Below, in pieces: positions 1-11,059 of a stretch of 64,000 nt of DNA. The translations under genes were made by a program, and so were the position numbers. The stretch is from positions 1,480,100-1,544,099 of the forward strand of contig NW_003314282.1 of the NCBI RefSeq assembly GCF_000143415.4, in the 5' to 3' direction. A model generated the notes under the pieces. It made no database searches. It had not been told where the DNA came from and saw only the letters and a program-made list of their open reading frames with translations. Position 1 is the stretch's first letter. Every line of letters begins with the position of its first letter. This DNA is from Selaginella moellendorffii. Lineage: Eukaryota; Streptophyta; Lycopodiopsida; Selaginellales; Selaginellaceae.

Positions 1-6
1 GTCTTC

Positions 7-342
7 ATGAACTACCGCCCAGACACAGCACAGGGCCTGCCCTTGCCTCTCATCTCTCCCGTCTTCGCCAACTTCCTCGATTCGTGCCAGGAAACCGAGG
101 TCCGTCCACAGGATTCAGCGTTTGTGGATGAGCTATGCCGTGAGTCGTCCAAGGCGTATGCTGACGAGCAACAGAGGCGCCTTATGCTGCTCAAGCTGCT
201 GGAGAAGTACCTGGATGACAAGTTCGTGCTCGAGAAGACCAAGTCCGGCATTGCAATCTCTTGCGGTGGACGGCTTTTGGCGTTCGTTGCAGTGAGGAAC
301 GAGCAAGGGTGCGGAGGAGATCCTTTCATCCAAGCATGCAGG

Positions 343-388
<46 letters not shown>

Positions 389-1457
389 AACTTCTTAGCA
401 CAGGTACTATGTCGATCACCTTGCTGCCAATGTGGACGATGAGATGCTTGGGCGTGGCTGCTGTCCAGTCTTCCTGCTGGAGGTTGTCGGTCCTCTACTC
501 CGGATTTCCGGTGCAGCGTTTACCGATGGTCCCGTCATGGAGCCCCTGCGAATGGGACTTCTCCTCCGCAGGAGGAACGCCGGCGAGATGGATTCTCTGT
601 GCAGGATGGTGGTCGCTCTTCGCAAATCACTGCAGTCACTCGCCTCGATCAGTATCCAAGCATTGAAACTGGATCTTGCAGGAGCCAAGCTCCCGTATGT
701 GTTGCAAGAGCTCCACTTGCGGGGGGCGCAAGTGGATACGATCATTTACGGGGAGACTTACGTTGTCCATGTAGAGCGGCTGCAGCATGAAGTTCCAGAG
801 CCTCCGTCCTCCTCCATGTCCGCGTTCGCAAGGATTCAGCACCTGGGCGTCGGGAAGATCTTCGTCAAGTTTTGCCAGCGCTACGGCAGCCAAGTTCACA
901 GGGACTGGTTTGAGCGAGGCTGCGCGCCGCAGCTCTTCGACACCTTGAGCTTGGGAGGTGGCTGGCTGATGGTGTGCATGGAGTACATGGAGAACTACAT
1001 CGATCTTGAGAAGGCGAGGGAAATGTTTCAGTCGCAGTGGAGTGAGATTCAAGCTCTGGCACAGCGTTGCTTGGACAAAGCACAAAACTCGGCTTTTCAA
1101 GGCGTGCATGGTGATTTGAGGCTGCCCAACTTGATGGTTGATCCACAGCTTTCAAGAGTCGTCGCTGTGGATTTCGGATGGGCTGGGAGAGACGGCATTG
1201 ACAGGTACAAAACGCTTTTTCTTTGGTTCTTGAGAATGGTTTTTTTCTTCTTTCATTCAAGGTATCCTTACTACATGAACCATGCTGACATTGCTTGGCC
1301 TGATGGAGCGTTAGATGGCGCTGTGATGAGACGCGAGCATGACCGGGTGCTATTGTCCTCGCAGCTGGCGCTCCAAAGGAAGAGAAAGTTAGCGGACGCC
1401 TTTAACGATTCTACGTTGTTTCAGCTCACTAGATCTAAATTGATGTCTTTAAATTGA
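7..1457 (+). CDS. Crinkler/fungal-type protein kinase-like protein, possibly 5'-incomplete
   Basis: The reading frame joins 7-341, 404-1204 and 1262-1457 (about 443 residues) through two GT-AG introns that keep phase. Intron 1 opens with a long CT tract. The C-terminal half has an HGDLRLPN catalytic loop (HxDxxxxN, near 1107-1130) and a VDFGWAG metal-binding motif (near 1168-1188). A conserved tail follows, RYPYYMNHADI..WPDGA.DG....EHD, which I recall from protein kinase-like domains of fungi and of oomycete Crinkler proteins. The middle part has a PVFLLEVVGPLLRISGAAF block also typical of that family. No signal peptide or membrane segment is visible. The first ATG is only 6 bases from the window edge, so the true start may lie outside. 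The substrate is unknown. The catalytic-motif call is firm; the sub-family is from memory. Confidence 0.72.
342..403 (+). repeat. (CT)n microsatellite inside intron 1 of the kinase-like gene
   Basis: About 40 bases of perfect CT dinucleotide repeat (345-385) fill most of this 62-base intron and serve as its polypyrimidine tract before the cacag acceptor at 399-403. It is likely polymorphic in length. Confidence 0.9.
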
Positions 1458-2808
1458 TTCATTTGAGTAATATTTTCTTTTCATTTGCTATGTAAGATAT
1501 CATTGTAAGAAATGATCATTTAATCAATTTAGTTTTCTAATGGCTTTCTGTGTCCTAGCTTAATATATTCTCTCGATTGTGGAAACTGAAGTTGCTGTGG
1601 TTTTGTTGGTGGAGTATAAGAGTTGGGAATGGCAATGTCATCCCCTAATTCGGCTCCTACTGTTGACATTGAAGGATTTGGGAAAATGGCACCACTCATA
1701 TCTTCTTGGTGGTATCAAAAAGCATTAGTAGCGCCTACATCAACTTCTGGATTGCAAGCATCCCAACTAGAACCTATCTTTTGGTTTAGTATATGATTAT
1801 GGTGAAGACCTAGAAACCACATGTATGATTTCGTGCTTATACCACCCATGAAGTTAGTTGACTTGTCAACTTGCTCACTAATATCATTTAGCAGTACCAT
1901 TGTGGAAGCTCTCTAGACTGTCTCCTTTACCTCCTCGCTCCATTGATGTGATATTGAGACCGACTCAATTAATGAAAGATTTTTGTTATCAAGATCAATG
2001 GAAGAATTCAAGGGTCTTCAAGTTATTTGAGAGAGGATCTCCAACCCCGAGCTTCCACCACAGAATTTTATCTTGGTAGCTCATGACACAATTGCTTTGC
2101 TTTTCAAATGTTCTCATAGCAATCAATCATGGTGCATTTATGTTTACTTTAAAATCTAGATCCCCTTGCTTTATAAGAAAGTCCAGATCGCAAAAGTGAG
2201 AAGTTCTAAAATAGGAAAATACCATCTTTCGTCTTGCCACTATGGTACCACTGGTGCTCCAATCTCCTGGAGCTGTACAATTTTGCAGGCTATTTATAAA
2301 TTTTATTAGCCCAACTCTCATAATTAATTTAGAACCTCTAGCTAGTTATCTAATTTTTTGTTTAACATTTGCAAAATATTTTTGATTTACATTTGTTATG
2401 ACCCCATCGTGGTTTACAAAATACATATCTAAGGTGATTTAAAAAATATTTTTAAATTTTATTGATAAATTTAGAGCATTTGAATTATATATTTTTCAAT
2501 ACTAATGATATAGATATATTCTAAGAAAATTTCTGTAAGTTTTTAATTAAGAATTGAGATTTTCAATAAAAAGTGAAAAAAAAAACAATTTACCTATTGC
2601 ATTGTAAAATGCTGACAACAACTTTACACATTTGTTATGATACCTTTTGAAATTTAAGAATTTTCACCATATAATTGATTTATTATATAATATTTCAAAA
2701 TTTAAAAAAATATTTTACATTTTTAAATTAAACAAAATACTTATACAGTATCAGATAAATAGCCCAAAATAGGCCATTAAAATAACCTAGCAACGGAGTA
2801 GGGCAGAA
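1458..2808. other. AT-rich intergenic stretch
   Basis: Strongly AT-rich after about 2320, with no supported gene. A minus-strand open stretch at 1715-1900 has somewhat protein-like composition but matches nothing I recognise. The final 100 bases may be the promoter/5' leader of the next gene. Confidence 0.5.
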
Positions 2809-4078
2809 ATGGCTGGTGTGATATGGAGCTCCACTCATCAGGTACTCTAGAATTTGTAAATGTGGCTGCCTCTCACCAAAATCTATGATGCTACAAGTTC
2901 CTCATGCCCACAATCAAAGTTTCTCGCAAGAGGATTCGAGTGAAGGCTCGTAGCATCGCAGCAAAGTCTCAGCCAGTATGTTTTTTTTGTCATTTTGGAT
3001 CGCTTTGTAGTGTTCCTATCCTTCGATTTGTGTTGCAAGGCCGTGGTTGTTTTGGACATTGAAGGAACCACCACTCCAATCTCGTTCGTTTCGGACGTTT
3101 TGTTTCCTTACGCTTATAACAATGTCCACAAGCATTTGGTCTCGACATTTGACAGCCCAGAGACCCAGCGCGATATCCAGCTTCTCCGAGACCAGGTTTG
3201 CTAGAGAACAAGTTTCTTCGATGTTCTTAACTTTATTTCTCTTCCATTTCTTTGATCAGGTAATGCAGGACTTGGCCGAGCAAGGTAGCTCTCCAGGAGC
3301 AACCCCGATTCCTCCAGAAAACGTTTCATCCAAGGAGGATGTTATCGACGCCGTCGTAGCAAATGTCAAGTGTATGATCGATGCTGATCGCAAAGTTCCC
3401 GCATTGAAGGAGTTACAGGCACGAAAGAGCAGCGTAACTTTTGTGAGTTTCTTCTGATTCCTGTTGTTTGGGATCAGGGTCATATTTGGAGAACAGGTTT
3501 TACCACTGGTGAACTCAAAGGACAAGTTTTCGATGATGTTCCTCTCGCTCTAGAACAATGGCAACAGTCAGGAACAAAGGTAAAAGAGTGAAGCTCTTTT
3601 TTTTTTATTTTTTCCTTCAAAAACTGTGGATTTCCACACCAGACTTACATCTACTCAAGCGGGAGCCGTGAAGCACAAAGGATGATATTTGCGAGCACCC
3701 AGCATGGTGATTTGCGACGGTTTTTATGTGGTTTTTTCGACACAAGCATTGGGTATATCATTGTGTTCTATAGGAACTAGAGAAGTACTCATCTTATTTG
3801 CTTACCAGGCACAAACGGGATCCACAGAGTTACAAAGAGATCTTCCAGTTTGTAGGTGTGGATGATCCATCGCTTGTCACTTTTGCAACGGATGTCCTTG
3901 AGGAAGCACAGGCTGCGAAAGAAGCTGGTATGTGAAACCTTTTAAGTCGCTTAACACCGGTCTTCTTCCTTTTTTCTTGTCAGGGCTCCAAGCTGTGATC
4001 TTGCTGCGACCTGGTAACAAGCCATTACCCGCGGATCACACAGATTTTAGGACAATAAGCTCTCTGGCGAGCTTGTAG
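2809..4078 (+). CDS. mtnC: Enolase-phosphatase E1 (methionine salvage), stand-alone
   Basis: Catalyses enolisation and dephosphorylation of 2,3-diketo-5-methylthiopentyl-1-phosphate in the methionine salvage pathway. Exons read 2904-2975, 3040-3195, 3260-3418, 3478-3579, 3643-3752, 3809-3927 and 3984-4078 in one frame (270 aa from ATG 2904). A further 5' exon, 2809-2841, joined at 2898, is also in frame and gives about 283 aa with a basic, serine-containing N-terminus resembling a transit peptide. HAD motifs are visible: VLDIEGTT (nucleophile Asp), YIYSSGSR, the Lys in [11 protein letters not shown], and [24 protein letters not shown] is the family signature. Angiosperm DEP1 fuses this domain behind an MtnB dehydratase; no such domain is seen here. 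The intron at 3419-3477 begins GC rather than GT. The intact frame and conserved motifs indicate a working gene. Confidence 0.93.
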
Positions 4079-4211
4079 CTTTCGAAAGATGGTAAAAGAA
4101 AGATATCTTACTTGAAGGAGGGAAGCTTTTTCTTTGTGTGAAGTTTCATCGTTTTCTTTCTTCAGCTGGCGGAGTTGGATAGAACGTTCTCTCAAATGCT
4201 CGAAACGAGGT

Positions 4212-6302
4212 ATGGTATTTCTAGAGCTAGATAGCCATGCTGTCGCAGAAACTCATGAGAGCTTTTCAAAGCAGGAGAAGGAGATGCAAGCTCTTGTCGA
4301 GTCCCAGCTTTCGCCTGGAAGAACAAGAACAAGAACAATCCTCCCGGAAGCCGATGGTACAAGGAACGAAGAGAACAGGATGGATTCGGCAAGCTATGGA
4401 AGACTTTTGCGAGAATGCGGCTTCTCAAAGTCACTCTCTAAAGGCATGGAGATCCACAAGAAGCTAGCCGAGTCTGGAGTGGACAAAGACACATATCTGG
4501 GGAACAACTTGATCCAAATGTATGGGAACTGTGGCTGCGTGGGCAAAGCTCGAGAGATCTTTGACAAGCTCATCGACAGGAACGTTTACTCGTGGACCAT
4601 CATGCTCTCGGCTTATGCCCAGAACGGGCATTACAGTGAGGCATTGGTTCTAAGCTACCAGATGGACTTGGAAGGTATCAGGCCAAACTCCGTCACCTTT
4701 CTATGGATCCTTGGAGCTTGCTCGAACTTGGGCGACGTAGAAACCGGCAGGAAGATCCATGCAAGGATGGTGTTTCTCGGCTGGGACACCGACACCGTCG
4801 TAAGCACTGCGATCCTAGGAATGTATAGCAAGTGTGAGAAGCTCGGCGATGCGAAGAAGGTCTTCGATTCCTTGAGGAGAAAGGATGTAGTTTCATGGAC
4901 TGCCATCATCACGGCCTTTTCCCAGCTCGGTCGTCCAAGAGTAGCGCTCGAGCTCTTCTGGGAGATGGATCTTGATGGTGTCAAGCCCAACGAGAGCACC
5001 TTTGTCAACATTTTAGCGGCGTGTACTTACATGGACGCGTTGGAAGATGGAGATAAGCTCTACAAGAGGGCCATCTCTTGCGGCTATGGCGCGGATGTTT
5101 TCGTGGGGAGCACAGCCGTGACCATGTATTCTCGGTTTGGAAACCTGGTGGAGGCCAAGGCAGCGTTTGATCATCTGCGAGAGAAGAGCACTGGATCCTG
5201 GAACGCCATCGTTCGTGCTTACATCCAACACGGCCATATCTCGCAAGCTATAAGCCTGTACAAGGAGATGGACGTGCATGGTGCCGAGCCGGATACTTTC
5301 ACGCACGTCTGCCTCTTGGGAGCTTGCTCCAGTCTTGGAGCGCTGGAAGAAGGCGAGAGAATCCACGCAAGGATGGGAGACAAGCCGGATGGACTCGCTG
5401 GCTCGGCTATCGTCGCCATGTACGCAAAGTGTGGAGGGATCGAGCACGCCATGACCGCCTTCACGAAGATGAGCTCCAGCAACGTGGTCGTCTGGAACGC
5501 ACTGATAGCCGGCTACGTCCAAGGCGAGCACTGGCAGGAAGCTCTGGATTTGTATCACGCGATGAACTTGGAGGGACTGGAGGCGGATATCTACACTTTC
5601 TCCAGCGTTCTTGGAGCTTGCTCTGGAGCGAAAGATCTCAGCGAGGGGCGGGCAGTCCACGCGAGGATAGTTTCCGGGGGCTTGGAAGTGGTGGTACCGC
5701 TGCAAAACGGGCTCGTCAACATGTTTGCGAAGTGTGGGAGCTTGACGCTGGCGCTGGAGATGTTCCGCGGCATGGCTTCCAGGAACACCGTGTCGTGGAA
5801 CAGCATGGTGACGGCATTTTGTCAGCATGGCGAAGGCGGTGGAGCTTTCGAGCTCTTCAAGGAGATGCTGCTCGAGGGAGCCGAGCCACACGAGCAGACT
5901 TTCACGAGCATCCTAAACTTTTGCAGCCACTCGGGTCTCCTGCAAGATGGATTCGGCTACTTCTTCGACATGGTGGATGAGTTTGGGATTGCTCCGGTCG
6001 ACGAGCACTACAGGTGTGTGATCGATCTGCTGGGAAGGACTGGACACATCGCAGCGGCTGAGAAAATGGTGGAGCATGCGTTTCCCGGCAGCGTTATCGC
6101 GTGGACGAGCCTCCTGGCGGCTTGCAGAACTTACAGGAATGTGGAAATCGCTGCTCGAGCTACGGAGGAGCTCATGAGAGTGAGACCAGAGAATCCGGCA
6201 CCACTCGTTCAGCTGGCAAATCTCTGTGCCGAGGCGGGAAGATGGGATGCAGTGGAGAGAGTGAAGCGGATGATGGAGGAGCATAGAAAAGCTCGGGCTT
6301 GA
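4212..6302 (+). CDS. PLS-class pentatricopeptide repeat protein, E-type, no DYW domain
   Basis: An intronless frame of 696 residues from the ATG at 4212; the frame is open from 4134 but without an ATG, and in-frame ATGs at 4284 or 4380 are alternative starts. About 17 PPR motifs run in repeating P-L-S order, with typical S motifs (MYSKC..LGDAKKVFD, MYAKCGGIEHA) and P motifs (VVSWTAIITAFSQLG). After the last L2/S2 pair come an E1-like block (WTSLLAACRTYRNVEIAARA) and an E2-like block ending EEHRKARA. No DYW deaminase follows. Such proteins bind organellar RNA and act in C-to-U editing, usually with a DYW partner supplied in trans. The N-terminal 60 residues are Ser/Arg/Glu-rich, and organelle targeting is likely but not clear. 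It starts 134 bases after the E1 stop and is followed by a second PPR gene in the same direction. Confidence 0.93.
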   Translation: MVFLELDSHAVAETHESFSKQEKEMQALVESQLSPGRTRTRTILPEADGTRNEENRMDSASYGRLLRECGFSKSLSKGMEIHKKLAESGVDKDTYLGNNLIQMYGNCGCVGKAREIFDKLIDRNVYSWTIMLSAYAQNGHYSEALVLSYQMDLEGIRPNSVTFLWILGACSNLGDVETGRKIHARMVFLGWDTDTVVSTAILGMYSKCEKLGDAKKVFDSLRRKDVVSWTAIITAFSQLGRPRVALELFWEMDLDGVKPNESTFVNILAACTYMDALEDGDKLYKRAISCGYGADVFVGSTAVTMYSRFGNLVEAKAAFDHLREKSTGSWNAIVRAYIQHGHISQAISLYKEMDVHGAEPDTFTHVCLLGACSSLGALEEGERIHARMGDKPDGLAGSAIVAMYAKCGGIEHAMTAFTKMSSSNVVVWNALIAGYVQGEHWQEALDLYHAMNLEGLEADIYTFSSVLGACSGAKDLSEGRAVHARIVSGGLEVVVPLQNGLVNMFAKCGSLTLALEMFRGMASRNTVSWNSMVTAFCQHGEGGGAFELFKEMLLEGAEPHEQTFTSILNFCSHSGLLQDGFGYFFDMVDEFGIAPVDEHYRCVIDLLGRTGHIAAAEKMVEHAFPGSVIAWTSLLAACRTYRNVEIAARATEELMRVRPENPAPLVQLANLCAEAGRWDAVERVKRMMEEHRKARA

Positions 6303-6603
6303 GTTGATTCGATCAAACCAAGTCAGTTAAACGTCAGGAAGATCTCTCAGTCACAAGGTATGGCTTTTTATAAGTTTTCTCCTTGCTAATATTTTTCATA
6401 CAGGTGGAAAACTCGCTTTTTTCTTCGACTTGGTGAAGGTTTTGATAATTTCGCGTTGTCATTGCTATCAAAGAAGATTTTTTATCTTAGCTATGCGACT
6501 TAAGTCACGGCAAGAGCCAGGTATAAGGTTTCTTAGAAGTTAACATTCGTGTTTACAGAGCGAAAAGCAAATACGAGGATATTTTTTGCTGGCTATGAGG
6601 TGA

Positions 6604-9183
6604 ATGGTTATCAGCTCCGGGGAACTCACAGGTGAGCTCCTTCCAAAATCCTTTCCACAGGTCTCAGAACATCGCAGCAATTCAGGCAATGGGCTCCAAT
6701 CAAGTCCAGATTTTGCAGACCTCCTCCGGCACTACGCGAGAGAGAAAGATTTATCTTCAGGGAAGAACCTACACTCGCAACTCAGAGAAACCGGACTGGA
6801 CCGGAGAACACTCTTGGGGAACTTGTTGGTGCAAATGTACTCCAAGTGCGGGGAGCTCGAGCTAGCTCGCGAGGCCTTTGACAGGATTCTGGAATGGAAC
6901 GACTACTCGTGGACGATTGTAACTTCGGCTTATGTCAAGGCCGGGCATCACAGGCAGGCAGTGGAACTTTACCACAGGATGTGCTTGGAAGGCATGGACC
7001 CGGACGAGTTTGTTTTTGCCAGCGTCATGAACGCTTGCTCCGGCAGGAGAGAGCTCCTGGAGCAAGGCAGGATGATCCACCAGCGAATCCTCGCGACTGG
7101 TTACGACCGAGATTTAGTTCTCCAAACCGCAGTGCTCAACATGTATGGAAAGTGTGGCTGCTTGGACGAGGCCAGGGAGATGTTTGATCATCTCGGGAAG
7201 AAGAGGAACTCGGTGTCATGGAATGCGATGCTCTCGGCCTACAGCCAGTTTGGATGCTACAAAGAAGCGCTCGACTTGTTTAAAAGGATGAACTTGGAAG
7301 GGGAGAAGCCCGACTTGGTCAGCTTTGCGACAGTGTTGGCGGTGTGTAGCAGCGCTCGAGAGTTTTGCGAGGGCCGGAAGATCCACTCCATCGTCCGGGG
7401 GACGGGGATTCAAGCTGATGTCATCTTGCAAAACACTCTCGTGAGCATGTACGCGAGCTCTGGACGGATCGGCGATGCAAGATCCATCTTCGACGAGATG
7501 GAGAACAAGTCCGTGGTCTCGTGGACGGTGATGGTCTCGGCTTACGTCCAACATGAGCTCGACGAGGAAGCTCTAGAACTCTACCTGGAGATGAGCGTCA
7601 AGCCGGAGGCCGCCACCGTCTCTACCGTTCTCGCGGCTTGCTCGAGGCTCGAGGCACTGGACGAAGGGCGGGAGATCCATAGCAAGTTTCTCACGGAGAA
7701 GAAGACGAGGATCACGAGCCGGGAATCGATTCTTCTCGTGGAGAACGCGCTGGTGAACTTCTACGCAAAGTGTGGCTGCGCCGACGAGGCCGAAGAGATC
7801 TTCCACGCCATGGAGTTTCGCGATGTTGTGTCGTGGAACACCATGCTCGCGGGGCTTCTCCAAGCTGGCCGTGGATGGGAGGCTCTAAGTTACTACAGGA
7901 AGATGGTCTTGGACGGGACACAGCCAGTAACAGCAACCTTTTGCAGTGTTCTTGGAGCTTGCTCGAGCGTGAGATCTCTCCGCGATGGCCAGGCTCTCCA
8001 CTCGCGGATCGTCGACACTGGCTTTGGTCCCGTTCCAGCTCTGGAGAACGCGCTGGTAAACTTCTACGCCAAATGCAGAGCAATGGATCAAGCCAGGAGA
8101 TTGTTCTCCAAGATGGCCAAGAGGGAGCTCGCGACTTGGAACGCGATGATCCTGAGCTTTGCGGAGGAGGAGAGCTCCAAGAACGAGGCCATGCATCTTT
8201 ACCACGAGATGAATCTCCACGGAGTGGAACCAAACAAGTTCACTCTCACCAGTGTTCTCGGAGCCTGTTCGAGCTTGGATCAAGGCAAAGCTCTCCACCA
8301 GCGGATCACTGCGAGTGGAGTCGACTCGGATCCCACCGTCGCAACTTGCCTGCTCACCATGTACGTGACGCTGGGAGACGAGAACTTGGAGCTCGCCAAG
8401 AACTTCTTCGACAAACTCCCCGCGAAGGAGGTCTTCTCCTGGACAGTGATGATCGCAGCTTGCATCGAGCGGGGATTCACCGACGAGGCACTGCAACTCT
8501 TCCGAAAGATGGACGTTCCTCCGGACAACGTCGTGTTTACTACGGTTCTCGGCGCGTGCTCGAGCCTGGAAGCCACGAAGCTCGTCCAGGCGAAGATGTT
8601 ATCACCATCGTCGTCTCCGCCGGACGTGGTAGCCTCCACCGAGCTCTTGAACGCTCTCGCAAAGTGTGGAGCTCTGGACGACGCCAGGGCCGTGTTTGAT
8701 GGCATCCGGGGCAAGAACGTTCTAAGCTGGACGGCGATGATCGTGGGCTACGCACAGCACGCTCGCGGGGATGGAGCTCTGGAGCTGTTTCGAGAGATGG
8801 AGCTGGATGGAATCCAAGCGGACGAGATCACGTTTACGAGCATTCTCCACGCTTGTAGCCACCGAGGACTGGTTCGTGTGGGACGAGAGTACTTCCGTTC
8901 CATGGTGGAGGATCACGCCATCGCTCCCAGTGCCGAGCACTATAATGTTGTGATGGATATGCTGGCAAGAGCCGGGAGGGTGGGCGAGGCCGAGGAGGTG
9001 GCCAAGGTTTTCCCCGCAATCAAGCACGTAGCTTTGATGACGCTGGTGAGTAGCTCCCAGGTTCATGGAGTAGACAGCTCGGTGGTGGCGAGGAAGAGGC
9101 TACTCCTTCAGGGCGATGGGTCTTGTGAGAAAGACACAGCCTCGTCGTACATTGCTCTCTCCAATTCATTCAAGAGCTTGTAA
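6604..9183 (+). CDS. PLS-class pentatricopeptide repeat protein with degenerate E region
   Basis: An intronless frame of 859 residues from ATG 6604. About 23 PPR motifs in P-L-S order run from roughly residue 35 to 800. Examples are LLVQMYSKCGELELAREAFD, WTVMVSAYVQHE and WTAMIVGYAQHARGDGALELF. Some P and L motifs are short (KPEAATVSTVLAACSRL; VVFTTVLGACSSLEATKL). The L2 motif (ITFTSILHACSHRGL) and S2 motif (HYNVVMDMLARAGR) are present. The following E region is weak (HVALMTLVSSSQVHG...) and there is no DYW domain. The expected role is binding of organellar transcripts for editing or processing. It lies 300 bases downstream of the other PPR gene on the same strand, but the two are not close copies at the DNA level. 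Confidence 0.93.
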   Translation: MVISSGELTGELLPKSFPQVSEHRSNSGNGLQSSPDFADLLRHYAREKDLSSGKNLHSQLRETGLDRRTLLGNLLVQMYSKCGELELAREAFDRILEWNDYSWTIVTSAYVKAGHHRQAVELYHRMCLEGMDPDEFVFASVMNACSGRRELLEQGRMIHQRILATGYDRDLVLQTAVLNMYGKCGCLDEAREMFDHLGKKRNSVSWNAMLSAYSQFGCYKEALDLFKRMNLEGEKPDLVSFATVLAVCSSAREFCEGRKIHSIVRGTGIQADVILQNTLVSMYASSGRIGDARSIFDEMENKSVVSWTVMVSAYVQHELDEEALELYLEMSVKPEAATVSTVLAACSRLEALDEGREIHSKFLTEKKTRITSRESILLVENALVNFYAKCGCADEAEEIFHAMEFRDVVSWNTMLAGLLQAGRGWEALSYYRKMVLDGTQPVTATFCSVLGACSSVRSLRDGQALHSRIVDTGFGPVPALENALVNFYAKCRAMDQARRLFSKMAKRELATWNAMILSFAEEESSKNEAMHLYHEMNLHGVEPNKFTLTSVLGACSSLDQGKALHQRITASGVDSDPTVATCLLTMYVTLGDENLELAKNFFDKLPAKEVFSWTVMIAACIERGFTDEALQLFRKMDVPPDNVVFTTVLGACSSLEATKLVQAKMLSPSSSPPDVVASTELLNALAKCGALDDARAVFDGIRGKNVLSWTAMIVGYAQHARGDGALELFREMELDGIQADEITFTSILHACSHRGLVRVGREYFRSMVEDHAIAPSAEHYNVVMDMLARAGRVGEAEEVAKVFPAIKHVALMTLVSSSQVHGVDSSVVARKRLLLQGDGSCEKDTASSYIALSNSFKSL

Positions 9184-11059
9184 CATAATTCATTACTAAA
9201 ATATTACTTATTCATCTACACACAAAGTTATCTTGCACAACCCTCCTGCATTTATAAGCATCTCAAGTTGAAAATCCAGCCTTTGAGAGCCATTCCAACT
9301 TTTCAGGAAGGAATCAATCCCATGAAAAAACCATTTTTTGAAAAATAGTTGAAACAGAAAGTGGATTGATAGTACCATAATAGAGATAAATTTGAAGCAG
9401 CATATCACTCGTTCTCCACGTGTTCGAATCCTTTATGTACCAATCGACATTCTTATAAACTTCTGTCACTCAGTGGATGTAGAGTTTGCTTAAAAACCAC
9501 ATTAAATCCTTGACACTTGCGACAGTTATATTTAAAAGTTTAAAACCTGGACTGTTTAAAGTAATATTTTTTAATATGATATTTTGAGGTATATAGTGCT
9601 AAGAAAAGTTTATATCTTCAAAAGTACTCTTAATAGATAATAAAAATCTCAATCCTTTATAAATAGTATGGCTTTTAATTATTCTATTTGTATTTCTACT
9701 TGATATGCAACTTAGATAATTTCCCATAAATCTTTGAGATTATAAATTTCCATATCAGTATCAGTTATGCTTCCTTTATCTCCAAATTCATATGATGCAC
9801 TCTCAATTTTAAAATGAATTTAAACAAAATTAACATACAAATAGTTGGTAATTTATAGTTATAATATGTTTTTTAATGATAATTTGTTTCTAGAAGTTCA
9901 AAATTTTGCACATTATTAATACAGTGTATATATATGTGCTTGTTATGCTTGTATATATTAGTTTGCACCCTCAATTCATCCATTAGTGATATATATAGAA
10001 TTGTTAAATGTTTATATGATCAAGCTTACAAAGAAATGGTTAACTTGGAATCTAATCCAACCAAGGAAGGATATGATTGGATAAACACTAGAGAGTAGCT
10101 AATTTTTAATTTTAATTTAGATATAAGTCTATGCATAGCATGTATTAAATTCAAATTTCATCAGCAGAGCTTTGGGGTTTGATTCTAGTAGTTAATACTC
10201 TTTAGTAAATATAGAGAGCTGACAAATGTATAACAACACCATTTAATATTTTTACCCTCTATATGAGATTTTTGGCATTTACACATCAAAATCTTTTATA
10301 AAAGTTGTTATGAGATTAGAGTGTATAACCACACCCTAGAAAACCAAATTATAGCATAATATCTAACCATTTATTTATATATAAGAGAGGAGTGAAAGGT
10401 AGATCAAGTGCAAAGTCAAGAGCATATATAGATAACAATACTCTTATTGAAGTGATATGACATGGGTGCCAAAAAGCCCCAAAAAAATATTAAATGTATG
10501 CTCTAATTTCCAATATAAGTGGTTATTTAGAGCATAATTTTAGATATAGCATACTAGTTTTTGTATAACTAGCCATTATGTGAATAATCAGTAGCATGTT
10601 AATCAACACCTAGTATGTCATTACATTCTAGGTTAATGTTATGTGGCTACTAACAATGACTGTGTAGAAATAGTGGAATGGAGAATGAAATTTTAGTGTT
10701 CATTATTCTATTAGAACCCCTTCATGCTAAAAGAGAAGAATCATGAAATGAAACAGATAACTTAGAGATTCTTGTGGAGTTTTGCTTTTTAAATTAGAGA
10801 TTATGTTCAAGTGCATCCTGAAAAAGAGTGTCACAAGATCGTGAAAACTTTAGTGAAATCAAATGGGATGATCAAAGATTAGATGACAAAAACAAGTATG
10901 TAAAAGTGTTGAGAGAGTCATAATAAATTATTTGACCCTTGGTAAATTTTCAAATTTGGACGACTTCAAAATTTAAATTATATTAAAATAAATTAACATA
11001 GAAAAAAATTAGTAAAAGGTTTATCTATATTTTATATATAGAAAAACCTATTCAACTGT
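9184..11059. other. AT-rich intergenic stretch
   Basis: Low-complexity AT-rich DNA with short open frames only. I see no gene, tRNA or complete mobile element here. Confidence 0.6.

Noticed and set aside
5013-5891. Long antisense open frame (292 codons) inside the PPR gene
   Set aside because: A shadow of GC-rich coding on the opposite strand; it has no family motif, while the sense frame has full PPR motifs.
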